DNA of 55,697 nucleotides from an uncultured Oscillospiraceae bacterium (GCA_944387635.1 CALXFT010000005.1:1-55697); one strand, 5' to 3'. Shown: positions 24,938 to 34,531, counted from the stretch's first letter. Numbers and translations are program-made. The notes: a model not told the origin generated them from the sequence alone.

Positions 24938-26648
24938 GCTCAAAGCCGAACATAAGAAATACACGGCTCAGTTTTATAAAAAGAATCACACAACGTTTCT
25001 AATTGCCCTGTTTTCTACGTTACTGACTGCCGCACTTAACCTTTGGATTGCTTGGGTGATGCAACAGATGATAGATTCAGTTTCGGGTGTCCCCGGCTCA
25101 TTGAAATTGTCTGTTTTAGCATGGTGCGTTGCAAGCGTAATTTTTGCGATCATTGTGCTAAAGGGAATAAGTTATTATTCTAAGCCTCGCTTTATGAAAA
25201 TAGCGATGACACAATATAAGGATTTTGCATTTCACAAGCTGACAAAAAAGAGCATTTCGACCTTTAATGTTGAGAACACAGCAAATTACATATCTGCGTT
25301 TTCTAATGATGCCACAACCATTGAAAATGGCTATCTGGAAATGCAATTTAACATTTTAGCCAATGCCATTACTCTGATCGGTGCCTTGGTAATGATGATT
25401 GCTTATAGTCCAATTATGACGATTGTTGCTTGTTTGTTTTTCGTGTTGCCAATCGGTGTTTCTTACATTACGGGCAATCGCATCGAAAAAGCTGAGCGAA
25501 CCATATCAGAGAAAAACAGTGAATTAGTTGCCACATTGAAAGACAGTTTAAGTGGTTTCTCTGTAATTAAGAGTTTCAAAGCGGAAAATGCAATCTCCGG
25601 ATTGTTTACAAAAAGCAATACTGCTGTTGAGCAAGCAAAATGTAACAAGAGAAAACTGGTGACGATTATTAGTGGCTTGGCGGGCGCGGCAGGCGTGACA
25701 GCGCAGCTCGGAACATTCTTGGTTGGTGCATTTCTTGCTTTATCCGGCTGGGGTATCACACCGGGCATACTGATCGTTTTCATTGATTTGACCGCTAATG
25801 TGATTAACCCAATTCGTGAATTACCAGAACAGCTTGCATCCAAAAAAGCGGCGATTGCGCTGATTGATAAGCTCGCTGATTCTTTGGAGGGTAATGTCCG
25901 TGAAGAAGGCACTCACATTCCGAAGCAGTTAGACAACGGAATCACATTAAAAAATGTAACCTTTGGTTATGAAGCAAATTGCAACATTCTGCATGACATC
26001 AACACCACCTTTGATGTAGGCAAGAAATACGCTATTGTCGGTGCATCCGGCAGCGGAAAATCTACGCTTCTGAATTTGCTCATGGCAAGCCACGGGAATT
26101 ACTCTGGAGAAATCTGCTATGGTGGGTATGAAGTGAAGGACATCAGCAGCGAATCGTTGTATGACATCGTTTCCATGATCCAACAGAATGTCTTTGTTTT
26201 TAACGCTTCTATTCGTGACAATATTACGATGTTCCATGAGTTCCCCAAAGCAGAAGTAGACCGAGCCATTGAACTTTCCGGCTTGTCAAAACTGATAGCA
26301 GATCGTGGCGAGGATTATCTTTGCGGTGAGAATGGCAGCGGATTATCCGGCGGCGAGAAGCAGCGCATTTCCATTGCACGGAGCTTGCTCAAAAAATCAC
26401 AGGTGCTTCTTGTGGATGAAGCCACGGCAGCTCTGGATGCCGAAACTGCTTATCAAGTAGCCACCGCTATCCTCGGTTTGAAGGATATTACAAGCATCGT
26501 TGTTACCCACTCTCTTAATGAAGGTCTGCTAAAACAATACGATGGCATTATCACTTTGAAAAATGGCTCGATTGTTGAAACAGGCACATTCGATGAATTG
26601 ATTACTGAGAAAGGATACTTCTATTCGTTGTTCACAATTTCTCAATAG
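24927..26648 (+). CDS. ABC exporter, fused permease and ATPase
   Basis: A 573-residue half-transporter. Six transmembrane helices occupy residues 20-300, followed by a nucleotide-binding domain with Walker A GASGSGKST (372-380), signature LSGGEKQR (473-480) and Walker B VLLVDEATAALD. No peptidase domain is present. The substrate is unknown; drug, peptide or lipid export is possible. Its stop codon touches the frame of a recombinase fragment, so its last residues may have been created by that junction. Confidence 0.88.
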   Translation: MKNKLKAEHKKYTAQFYKKNHTTFLIALFSTLLTAALNLWIAWVMQQMIDSVSGVPGSLKLSVLAWCVASVIFAIIVLKGISYYSKPRFMKIAMTQYKDFAFHKLTKKSISTFNVENTANYISAFSNDATTIENGYLEMQFNILANAITLIGALVMMIAYSPIMTIVACLFFVLPIGVSYITGNRIEKAERTISEKNSELVATLKDSLSGFSVIKSFKAENAISGLFTKSNTAVEQAKCNKRKLVTIISGLAGAAGVTAQLGTFLVGAFLALSGWGITPGILIVFIDLTANVINPIRELPEQLASKKAAIALIDKLADSLEGNVREEGTHIPKQLDNGITLKNVTFGYEANCNILHDINTTFDVGKKYAIVGASGSGKSTLLNLLMASHGNYSGEICYGGYEVKDISSESLYDIVSMIQQNVFVFNASIRDNITMFHEFPKAEVDRAIELSGLSKLIADRGEDYLCGENGSGLSGGEKQRISIARSLLKKSQVLLVDEATAALDAETAYQVATAILGLKDITSIVVTHSLNEGLLKQYDGIITLKNGSIVETGTFDELITEKGYFYSLFTISQ

Positions 26649-27259
26649 ACAAACGCAAGGATGGCGGTTGGTATGCTTTCTATGAATGCAGCACCTATGT
26701 TGGCCGACGCTATGAACACTGCACTGCTCACTACATCCGGCAGGACAGGCTTGAAAGAGATGTGCTTGCCGCAATCCAGCTTCAAGTTAAGGCAGCTCTG
26801 GATTATGACAAATTGCTGGATAAGCTCAGAGGCAGCGAAGGCGAGAAAAACATCCGTGACAAACAGAATGCCCTCATTACAAGCCTGAACCTCAAGCTGA
26901 GCGGTGTGTCCAAAAAGCGCACAAGACTCTATGAGGACTTTGCAGAGGGCATTCTGGATGAAGAAGAATACACCTTTGCAAAGAAGAGCTACGACGAGCA
27001 GTTTGCTGATCTGACCCGCCGTCTGGACGAGGCAGTTCAGCGCCGCAGCAAATTCAATGAGGCCATGTCTGTTGACAACAAGTGGATCACACTGATGAAG
27101 TCCGTCAGTACGGCAACCCAGCTTTCTCAGGAGTTGGTGGATGAATCTGTTGAAATGGTTAAAATCCATGAAGACGGCGCAGTGGAGCTGGTCATGAAAT
27201 ATGGTGACATCTATGCGCTGACCATTCAGAGTATCAAGGAAGTTCAGGAGGCGATGTAA
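26649..27259 (+). pseudogene. C-terminal part of a large serine recombinase (first of three)
   Basis: About 203 codons with no start. KRKDGGWYAFYEC and HCTAHYIRQDRL are the zinc-ribbon block, followed by the coiled-coil and C-terminal region typical of transposon resolvases of the Tn4451/TndX type. The catalytic N-terminal domain is missing and is replaced by the exporter gene. An ATG at 26762 gives an open frame but has no family sense as a start. Confidence 0.8.
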
Positions 27260-28860
27260 ATGAGCAGGGATTACACCATCGGCATCTATATTCGCCTCTC
27301 TATGGCTGACGAAGATACCGGTTATGGAAACAAAACAGAAAGTGACAGTATCGGAAACCAGCGTATGATCATAAACCGGTATCTTGACAATCATCCGGTG
27401 CTGTCCAAATATCCACGGCATGAGTTTGCCGATGACGGCTATACCGGTACGAACTTTAACCGGCCTCAGTTCACCGCAATGATGGAAAAGGTGCTCCACG
27501 GCGAGATTAACCTGATCATCGTCAAGGATTTTTCCCGCTTTTCTCGTGATTATATTGAGACTGGCAACTATCTGGAACGCACCTTCCCGTTCATGGGTGT
27601 CCGGTTCATTTCCGTCAACGATGGATATGACAGCGAGGATTACAAAGGCACAACCGGTGGTCTTGAGGTTGTGATGCGGAGTATCATATATGCCGCATAC
27701 AGCAAAGATCTTTCCGTCAAAACGACATCGGCCAAAGTTCAGATGATGAAGCAGGGCAAGTATGTCGGCGGCTATGCTCCTTTCGGATACAGAATGCACC
27801 CGACAAAAAGGAATGCTCTGGCAATCGATCCTGACACCGCTCAGATTGTCCGGCGTATCTTCGAGGCGGCTGTGGCCGGAAGCAATACCTCTGCGATTGC
27901 TCAAATGCTGAATGACGAGGACATCCCGACACCCGGACAGTATTTCCAGTCCAAAAACGGGAATACAAAAAAGTTCAACTACATGAGCGAGAAAATCAGT
28001 TGGGATGTGGCTATGGTGCTTCGCGTCTTGAAAAATCAGGTCTACACAGGAACACTGGTCAGTCACAAACGGAAAAGCTACGGTGTTGGCAGCAGGAAAA
28101 CTGTCCCGCAGGAACCCATCATTGTCGAGGGAACACACGAAGCGATCATCAGCAAGGAAACCTTTCTGCTTGCTCAGCGTGTCATTCGCAGAGGCAATCA
28201 CGAACCCCGTAAGGTATCCAATTATCCGCTGCGTGGTCTTGTCTGCTGCGGCAACTTCAAGCGCACGATGACAAGACGCAAGCGGAAAGATGGCAGCGTA
28301 TTTTACACTTGCCATCACTCTAACCATGACAGGGATACAGAGTGCCGTGTTGGAGAAAAGTACAGCGAGAACCGACTGGAAGAAATTGTTTTCAATGCGA
28401 TTGGCGGTTTCCTGGCTTTTGCAGAAAAACAGGCTGTTCAGAACAGAGAAGTTGGAGACATCCGCAAAACCGCAATCAAGGATTGCGTTGCAAAACTGAA
28501 AGCATTGCAGACGCAGACGGATCAGCTCAAAAATGGAAAGCTGAGACTTTATGAAAAATACACCTCTGCAGCATTTCAAAGGCTGAATACCTCAAGCAGA
28601 AGACGGCCTATGACGAGAAGCTGGCCGAGAATGAGGAAGCAATTCAAAAAGCTCATGAACGGATGCAGGAACTTGACTCTGAGTGTTCCTGTTCTGATGA
28701 GCGACTGAATCAGGTCTGTGAACAGTATCGTAATCAGACCGCGCTTACCTTTGAACTGACACACGCTTTTATCAAGGCAATCTATGTCCACGATGCTGAT
28801 AACATCGAAATTCTCTGGAAGTTCAGAGACATCTATGAAAATACGGAGGGAAAGAAATGA
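27260..28860 (+). pseudogene. Large serine recombinase (second of three), frameshifted near its end
   Basis: Starts at ATG 27260 directly after the preceding TAA. The catalytic domain has IYIRLSMAD (Ser14), then FSRFSRDYIETGNYLE, the recombinase domain (GYAPFGYRMHP) and the zinc ribbon (CCGNFKR, CHHSNH). At about 28566-28572 one base is missing: the frame runs as nonsense to 28708, while the true C-terminus (KAHERMQELDSECS to YENTEGKK) continues in another frame to 28860. The catalytic domain is intact, so some activity may remain. Probable function: excision or integration of the lost element. Confidence 0.85.
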
Positions 28861-28928
28861 CTGTGGCGGTTTATCTGCGGGTAGCTACGGAAGAACAGAT
28901 CAGCCGTGGCGAAGCCAAAGGTCAGTAG
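28857..28928 (+). pseudogene. N-terminal stub of a third serine recombinase
   Basis: ATG overlaps the preceding stop (ATGA). The product starts MTVAVYLRVATEEQI, the usual resolvase start, though the catalytic position has Ala-Thr after YLRV, then stops at TAG 28926-28928 after 23 codons. Confidence 0.7.
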
Positions 28929-28936
28929 AGATGAAG

Positions 28937-28976
28937 CAAGCCGTTCACGGGTGGTTGTCCACCTATGAACGGCTTG
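28937..28976. repeat. Long hairpin inside the recombinase remnants
   Basis: Arms caagccgttca (28937-28947) and tgaacggcttg (28966-28976), with an inner gggtgg/ccacct stem and a T-run some 14 nt later. It separates the N-terminal stub from the internal fragment. Confidence 0.6.
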
Positions 28977-29002
28977 TAAAATCTCAAATTTTTTTTAGTT
29001 CC

Positions 29003-29506
29003 TACTTGACACAAGAAGACCTCAGCCGCTTTGGGCGTGATTATCTGACTGTCGGGCAATACACGGACATTATCTTTCCGAGCTATGATGTGCGGTTTAT
29101 TGCCGTCAACGATGGCGTGGACAGCGAACGGGGCGACAGCGATGGTTTTGCCGCTATCCGTAATTTGTTCAACGAATGGTATCCACGGGATACCAGCAAA
29201 AAAGTACGGGTCGTATTCCGTCAGAAAGGCACCAGCGGAAAGCATCTGGGAAAACCGCCCTATGGCTATCGCACTGATCCCGCCGATAAAGACCATTGGA
29301 TCATTGACGAGGATGCCGCCCCAGTAGTCAAGCGCACCTTTGACTTGGCTATTGACGGCAAGGGGCCGGAACAGATTGCCCGTATACTGGAGCAGGATAA
29401 GGTGTTGACTAGGGGAAACTGTCCCGCAGGGAAAACATTTGCGCTTGCATACTCGGTTCAGGTTCTCCGATCCGCTATATACGGCTTGCTCGACGGAGGA
29501 CTAAAT
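29003..29506 (+). pseudogene. Internal fragment of a serine recombinase (third copy)
   Basis: Codes without a start for DLSRFGRDYLTVGQY, VRFIAVNDGVDS and PPYGYRTDP, the middle of a resolvase catalytic domain and the start of the recombinase domain. Similarity fades after about 29415 and ends at the 3' end of the siderophore-binding gene (29510). It is cut at both ends. Confidence 0.75.
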
Positions 29507-29509
29507 GGA

Positions 29510-30547
29510 TTATCCCAGCAATCCCGTCTCCAGGTCCTGAAGCATGATATCCAGAGCCGTAATGCCGCCCTCGGCGGTGTACCACACGGCGGGGTGCGCC
29601 AGATACACGATTCTGCCGTTCTGATAGGCGTCAGTGCCTTTTACCAGCTCGTTCTCCACGATCTCCTGGGCCAGCTTCGCCCTGTCGGTGCCGATGGCGG
29701 CGTCCCGGTCCAAAACGAAGATGTAGTCCGGATTCTTATCCACAATATACTCAAAGGAGGCCTCATTGCCATGCGTGGAGGTGTCAATCTCGGAATCCAC
29801 GCCAATGTTTTCAAAGCCGGCCTCCAGGCCAATCATGGAGCAGCGGCCATCGTTGCCCAGGACGTTGAAGCTGCCGGAGGTGCACAGACCCACAATGGTG
29901 GTCTGTCCTTCCGATACTTTCTGAAGGGCGGCAATGCGGGCGTCAAAGTCAGCCATCAGCTCAGCCACTTGGGTCTCCAGACCGAACAGGGAGGCGATGG
30001 TTTCGGCATTCCTGCGGATGCTTTCCACCACACCCAGCTCTGTGTCGGTGGACAGATAGATCACCGGGGCGATCTCGCTGAGGGCGTCGTAGCTCTTGGA
30101 CAGCCGGCCGCCGATGAAGATCACATCCGGCTCACAGGCCATGACGGCCTCCAGGTCAGCTTCCTTGATGGTGCCAAGATTGTCGACAGCTTCATCGGTG
30201 ACGTAGCTCTGCAGATAGTCCAGGGAGGTCTGCGCGCTGCCTGCCACGCGATCGCCAACGCCCAGAGCGTCCAGGATGTCCAGAGAGGCCATGTCCAAAA
30301 TGGCGACGCGCTGAGGATCGTAGGGGACCTCCAGCTCCACAGCTTCCATGTTGCCGTTGAGCGTGGTGATGGCCACAGCTTCCGGGGCGGCTTCTGCAGG
30401 CGCGTCGGTGGAAGCCGAGGTTTCGGGATCGGAAACGCTCTGGGTGGGGGCGCTGGTTTGGGGCGTGGTGCTGTCGGCGGTGCTGCCGCAGGCCGCCAGG
30501 GACAGCACAAAGGTCAGGGCCAGAATCGTAGAAATCAGTTTGTTCAT
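29510..30547 (-). CDS. Iron-siderophore ABC transporter, substrate-binding lipoprotein
   Basis: A 345-residue lipoprotein: signal peptide with lipobox LSLAAC (Cys20), a Ser/Thr/Ala-rich linker, then a two-lobe periplasmic-binding fold of the FatB/YclQ/CeuA type (RVAILDMASLDILDALGVG, PDVIFIGGR, DYIFVLDRD). It would capture ferric siderophore at the cell surface. It is the last gene of the operon. The element remnants begin 3 nt past its stop, so the native terminator is missing. Confidence 0.92.
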   Translation of the reverse strand: MNKLISTILALTFVLSLAACGSTADSTTPQTSAPTQSVSDPETSASTDAPAEAAPEAVAITTLNGNMEAVELEVPYDPQRVAILDMASLDILDALGVGDRVAGSAQTSLDYLQSYVTDEAVDNLGTIKEADLEAVMACEPDVIFIGGRLSKSYDALSEIAPVIYLSTDTELGVVESIRRNAETIASLFGLETQVAELMADFDARIAALQKVSEGQTTIVGLCTSGSFNVLGNDGRCSMIGLEAGFENIGVDSEIDTSTHGNEASFEYIVDKNPDYIFVLDRDAAIGTDRAKLAQEIVENELVKGTDAYQNGRIVYLAHPAVWYTAEGGITALDIMLQDLETGLLG

Positions 30548-30593
30548 GTTTGCGTAACTCCTTGTTTTGATATTTGATGTAAGTACGGAAAGA

Positions 30594-31346
30594 TTAATAA
30601 TAAACCGACAGGGGTTTCCCCGCGATGTTCAGGATCTCAAAGTCCACCTGGTAGATCTTTGACAGATTTTCTTTCGTCATCACTTCCTCCACCGTGCCGA
30701 ACTTGGCGATTTTTCCGTCCTTGAAGGCGCAGATATAGTCGGAATAGAAGGCGGCATAGTTGATCTCATGGAGTACCAGGATCACCGTTTTTCCCAGCTC
30801 ATCGCAGAGCTTTCGGACGGTCTTCATCAAATTGGTGGCGTGGTAGATGTCCAGGTTGTTGGTTGGCTCGTCCAGAAGCACATATTCCGTGTCCTGGGCG
30901 ATGACCATGGCGATCATGGCCCGCTGACGCTGGCCGCCGGACAGCTCGTCGATGAAGCGGTCCCGGAACGGTTCCAGCTCCATATAGCGTATGGCCCGGT
31001 CAATGATCTCCCGGTCCTGGGCGGTGATTCGATTGCCGGAGTAGGGGAATCTGCCGAAGGTCACCAGCTCCTCTACCGTCAGCTTCATCTGGATGTTGTT
31101 GGACTGGGTCAGGATCGCCAGACGCTTGGCCAGCTCCTTGCTTTTCCATTTGCCGATGTCCCGGCCCTCAAAGTCCACCAGGCCGCTGTCCTGGGCGATG
31201 AGTCGGGAGATCATTCCCATGACTGTGGATTTTCCCGCTCCGTTGGGGCCGATGAGGGAGATCACCTTGCCCTTGGGAATGGCGAAGGAGACCCCGTCCA
31301 CCACGGTCTTACCGTCGTATTGTTTGGTCAGTTTTTGAATTTGCAC
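30594..31346 (-). CDS. Iron-siderophore ABC transporter, ATP-binding protein
   Basis: A 250-residue ATPase. Walker A GPNGAGKST (33-41), signature LSGGQ (135-139), Walker B VLLDE (156-160). Closest in character to YclP/FatE. The start is GTG at 31346, 2 nt after the stop of the upstream permease, with AAGAAGG upstream; the long frame reaching 31643 is a shadow of that permease. Confidence 0.93.
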   Translation of the reverse strand: MQIQKLTKQYDGKTVVDGVSFAIPKGKVISLIGPNGAGKSTVMGMISRLIAQDSGLVDFEGRDIGKWKSKELAKRLAILTQSNNIQMKLTVEELVTFGRFPYSGNRITAQDREIIDRAIRYMELEPFRDRFIDELSGGQRQRAMIAMVIAQDTEYVLLDEPTNNLDIYHATNLMKTVRKLCDELGKTVILVLHEINYAAFYSDYICAFKDGKIAKFGTVEEVMTKENLSKIYQVDFEILNIAGKPLSVYY

Positions 31347-31348
31347 GG

Positions 31349-32326
31349 TTACACCTTCTTTCTTGTCAGCAGCAGATAGAGGAAATACACGCCGCCGCCA
31401 ACGGTGATAAAAACGCTTACAGGCACAGCGTAGGAGTAGACATGCTCCACGATCAGCTGGCCGCCTATCAGGACCACCATGCCAAACAGCGCGGAGCCCA
31501 GGATCAGCTGGCTGTGACGGAAGGTACGCAGCAGCTGCCGGGACAGATTGGCGATGATGAGACCAAGGAACGAGATGGGGCCGACCATGGCGGTGGCCAC
31601 GGCGATGCACAGCGTCACCCCAAGCAGCAGCTTCCGAATGCACCGGTCATAGTCCACTCCCAGGTTGATGGCCTGGTGTTTGCCCAGGGTCAGTACATCC
31701 AGCAGGGCCAATTCCTTCCGCAGGGCAAAGATCACACCGGCCAAAAGGATCAGGGAAAAGAGAATGATCTCGGAATTGACATTGCTGAAGCTGGCCACAA
31801 GAGAGTTGAGGAGACTGTCGTATTCGTTGGGGTCCATCACCCGGGTCAGGGTGGACTGGATGCTGCCGAAGAAAGAGGTCAGCACGGTCCCCACCAGCAG
31901 CACATAGAGCACATTATGCTTCGTCTTTTTAAAGATCCAGCTGTACAGGACGGTTGCGACGATCCCCATAAGTACCACATCCACAGCGAAGGACAGATTG
32001 GCGCTGACGGCGATGAGGCTTCCGGAGCCAAAAAAGAACACCACTGCTGTATGGATCAGGGTGTACAGGGAATTCATGCCCAGCAGACAGGGGGTGACGA
32101 TGGTGTTGTTGATGATGGTCTGGAAAACGATGGAGGCGCCGCCAATGGCAAAGGCGGTGATGAGCATAACCAGGAGCTTGGGGGCGCGGAGCCTCATGGC
32201 GTAGGAGAACAGCTTGGGATTGGAAAACCGCACATCCACCAGCATATACCCGGCGGCGCACAGTAAGACGAGGACGGCCAGAATTACCAGCTTTCGCCGG
32301 TTGGCGCGAATGACAGCGGTGCTCAT
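31349..32326 (-). CDS. Iron-siderophore ABC transporter permease (YclO-like)
   Basis: A 325-residue FecCD-family permease with about nine membrane helices. GPISFLGLIIANLSR is the conserved coupling-helix region that contacts the ATPase. It overlaps the upstream permease gene by 4 nt (ATGA). The gene order permease-permease-ATPase-binding protein is the same as yclNOPQ, the petrobactin system of Bacillus; the actual siderophore is unknown. Confidence 0.92.
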   Translation of the reverse strand: MSTAVIRANRRKLVILAVLVLLCAAGYMLVDVRFSNPKLFSYAMRLRAPKLLVMLITAFAIGGASIVFQTIINNTIVTPCLLGMNSLYTLIHTAVVFFFGSGSLIAVSANLSFAVDVVLMGIVATVLYSWIFKKTKHNVLYVLLVGTVLTSFFGSIQSTLTRVMDPNEYDSLLNSLVASFSNVNSEIILFSLILLAGVIFALRKELALLDVLTLGKHQAINLGVDYDRCIRKLLLGVTLCIAVATAMVGPISFLGLIIANLSRQLLRTFRHSQLILGSALFGMVVLIGGQLIVEHVYSYAVPVSVFITVGGGVYFLYLLLTRKKV

Positions 32327-33360
32327 GAGACATTCCCTCCCTCGGCGCCGGGGATGGTTTGACAGCCGCCGTTTCCACTTCCCAGGCGGATGGCCTTCCG
32401 CCCGTATTTCAGCCGGTAGAACAGCAGAGCAATGAAAATCAGGCTCCCGAGAATGCCAACGATCAGCTCAATGGGCAGCTCATAGGGGTAGATAACCACC
32501 CGGCCGATGACGTCGCAGATCAACACGAACAAGGCTCCAAAGAGGGCGGTATCCACCAGGGTGCCACGGATCTTGTCTCCCTTGTACATGGCCACCACGT
32601 TGGGTACGATGAGTCCGATGTAGGAGATGGAGCCAACGACCACCACGACGCTGGCGGTGATCATGGCGGCGATGGTCAGTCCCAGAAACAGCACCACGTT
32701 ATAGGGAACACCCAGATTTTTGGAAAAGTCTTTTCCCATGCCGACAATATTGAAATGGTTGGCAAAGACAAAGGCCAGGATCACCAGAGGCACCGTCAGC
32801 CAGACGATCTCGTAACGGCCCTTCAGCACCAGGGAGAAGTGGCCCACCAGCCAGCTGGACAGCGCCTGGGTCATTTCGTATTTATAGGCCAGGTAGTTTG
32901 TGATGCCGCCGATGACATTGCCAAACATGATGCCCACCAAGGGAACCATTACCACATCCTTGAATTGAATGCGCTGGATGAACCACACGAAGATCCAGGT
33001 TCCCAAAATCGCCGCGGCAAAGGCGAATAACGCCCGGCTCCACAAAGTAGAGCGAGGCATGAACAGCAGAGCCAGCAGAATGCCCAGCTGGGCGGAGGAA
33101 ATGGTCGCGCCGGTGGTGGGGGATACGAATTTGTTGCTGCACAGCTGCTGCATAATGAGACCTGCCACGCTCATGCCCACACCGGTGCAGAGGATGGCCA
33201 GAAGCCTGGGCAGCCGGGAGATGAGAAATACCTCCCATTGCCGTCCGTCTCCGGACAGCAGGCCGGACAGATCCATATCCATGACCCCGACAAACAGGGA
33301 AGCGGCGGACAGGACCAACAACAAAAGTGCCAGAACAATGGTAGAACGATATGCTTTGAT
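32323..33360 (-). CDS. Iron-siderophore ABC transporter permease (YclN-like)
   Basis: A FecCD-family permease of about 345 residues with GSISYIGLIVPNVVAMY as coupling region. The start is unusual: the only codon at the right distance from AAAGGAGAG is ATC (33360-33358). The frame is open further to an ATG at 33519, but that would lie inside the flavodoxin gene in another frame and lacks a family-like sequence. Either ATC is used, or an ATG has mutated. It is the first permease of the operon. Confidence 0.85.
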   Translation of the reverse strand: MKAYRSTIVLALLLLVLSAASLFVGVMDMDLSGLLSGDGRQWEVFLISRLPRLLAILCTGVGMSVAGLIMQQLCSNKFVSPTTGATISSAQLGILLALLFMPRSTLWSRALFAFAAAILGTWIFVWFIQRIQFKDVVMVPLVGIMFGNVIGGITNYLAYKYEMTQALSSWLVGHFSLVLKGRYEIVWLTVPLVILAFVFANHFNIVGMGKDFSKNLGVPYNVVLFLGLTIAAMITASVVVVVGSISYIGLIVPNVVAMYKGDKIRGTLVDTALFGALFVLICDVIGRVVIYPYELPIELIVGILGSLIFIALLFYRLKYGRKAIRLGSGNGGCQTIPGAEGGNVS

Positions 33361-33472
33361 GAAATTCTCTCCTTTCTGGGGAAAAGCCGGGGTATATGAC
33401 TGTCCTCCTGCCGAAGGCGCGCCCTTCTTCACAGAAAGACGCGCCTTCCCAGGAGGTATTTCGGAACAGCCT

Positions 33473-33895
33473 TTAGGCCAGGGCTGCGCCGAGGGCGCGG
33501 CAGGCCGCGTCTGCTTCATCGTCCGGAGCTTCCTGACAGATTACGCTTTCGCAGGCCAGAACGGCGCCATCACTGCGGCAGGTCTCTTCCCAGGTGCGCA
33601 TCCATTCGCCGTCGCCCCAGCCGTAAGAGCCGAACAGAGCGATCTTTTTGCCGGAAAGTTTCTGCTCGCAATCGATAAACATGGGCTCAAACTCGGATTC
33701 TTCCAGCTGTTCAACACCCATGGAAGGACATCCAAAAGCAATGGCGTCAAAGGCGTCCATCTGGGAGGCGGAAAACTCCGGGGCAGGGAAGAGGCTTACC
33801 TCCGCGCCGGCGTTTTTCGCGCCTTCCGCCACAGACGCAGCCATAGCTTCGGTGTTGCCGGTACCACTCCAATATACAACCGCGATTTTGCTCAT
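33473..33895 (-). CDS. Flavodoxin
   Basis: A 140-residue short-chain flavodoxin. The FMN phosphate loop is SGTGNTEAMA (residues 10-19), followed by FGCPSMG and LFGSYGWGDGEW around the isoalloxazine. Flavodoxin commonly replaces ferredoxin under iron shortage, or may reduce ferric siderophore. It stands between DUF3793 and the uptake permease, in the same direction, and downstream of the palindromic operator at 34532. Confidence 0.92.
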   Translation of the reverse strand: MSKIAVVYWSGTGNTEAMAASVAEGAKNAGAEVSLFPAPEFSASQMDAFDAIAFGCPSMGVEQLEESEFEPMFIDCEQKLSGKKIALFGSYGWGDGEWMRTWEETCRSDGAVLACESVICQEAPDDEADAACRALGAALA

Positions 33896-33928
33896 AATGA
33901 TCTCAACCTTTCTGAAAAGCAATTTATA

Positions 33929-34480
33929 TCAACCGGCTACGGTGAGCCGCTCGATGCTGATTCCGGATCGCCACTGGGCCATGTAGACCGAGGTACATCT
34001 GCGATACCGCTCAAATTCCCGCCGGGCATTCTCTTCGTCGCCATAGACCTTCCAGCAGCCCACGCATTTATAGTTTTCCGCCTGATTCTCAATAAATCCT
34101 ACCACATCTTCGGGAGGATATCCCAGGAAAAAACCGATCTCATGGGGAAATGCCTGCTTTTGGCACAGCCGGTTCCGAAGACGAAGGACGCATCGCGCGC
34201 AGTTCCCCACACAATACCCTTCCTGAGAAAGGTATGTTGTGGCGGTGGCGTGAGCCAGATCCTGTTCCAGCATTTTTTGCCGGTACAGATAGACCAGGGC
34301 GTTTTTCTCGCTGACGCGGAGCGGGATCAATCGCAGGCCCTTAGGAACGAGCTTCTTGTTCAGCTCCCGAATCCACTGAAAGAGCCGGTCCCGATCTGTA
34401 TAAGGGCAGGAAAACAAATTCCCGGTTTTCAGACCAGCCAGGGTAGGTGAACAATGCTGCAGGATCATCTCTTCTGACAT
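33929..34480 (-). CDS. DUF3793-family protein
   Basis: A 183-residue cytoplasmic protein of the DUF3793 family. Recognisable parts are LILHCSPTL-like ILQHCSPTLAGLK, FLGYPPEDVVGFI and CVGCWKVYGDEENA. Conserved cysteines and a link to iron transport genes suggest a role in iron or flavodoxin handling, but the function is unknown. It is the first gene after the 34532 operator and its start has AGGGAG upstream. Confidence 0.85.
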   Translation of the reverse strand: MSEEMILQHCSPTLAGLKTGNLFSCPYTDRDRLFQWIRELNKKLVPKGLRLIPLRVSEKNALVYLYRQKMLEQDLAHATATTYLSQEGYCVGNCARCVLRLRNRLCQKQAFPHEIGFFLGYPPEDVVGFIENQAENYKCVGCWKVYGDEENARREFERYRRCTSVYMAQWRSGISIERLTVAG

Positions 34481-34531
34481 ATGCGGACTCCCTTCGTTTC
34501 GCGCCGCCTTTCAGCGGCCTGTGGTTTTGAT

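Noticed and set aside
28784..30577. 597-codon plus-strand frame joining recombinase codons to the siderophore-binding region
   Set aside because: Only 29003-29506 is recombinase-like; the rest is antisense of the binding-protein gene.
31347..31643. N-terminal extension of the siderophore ATPase
   Set aside because: The extra codons lie in a shadow frame of the permease; the GTG at 31346 has the proper ribosome binding site.
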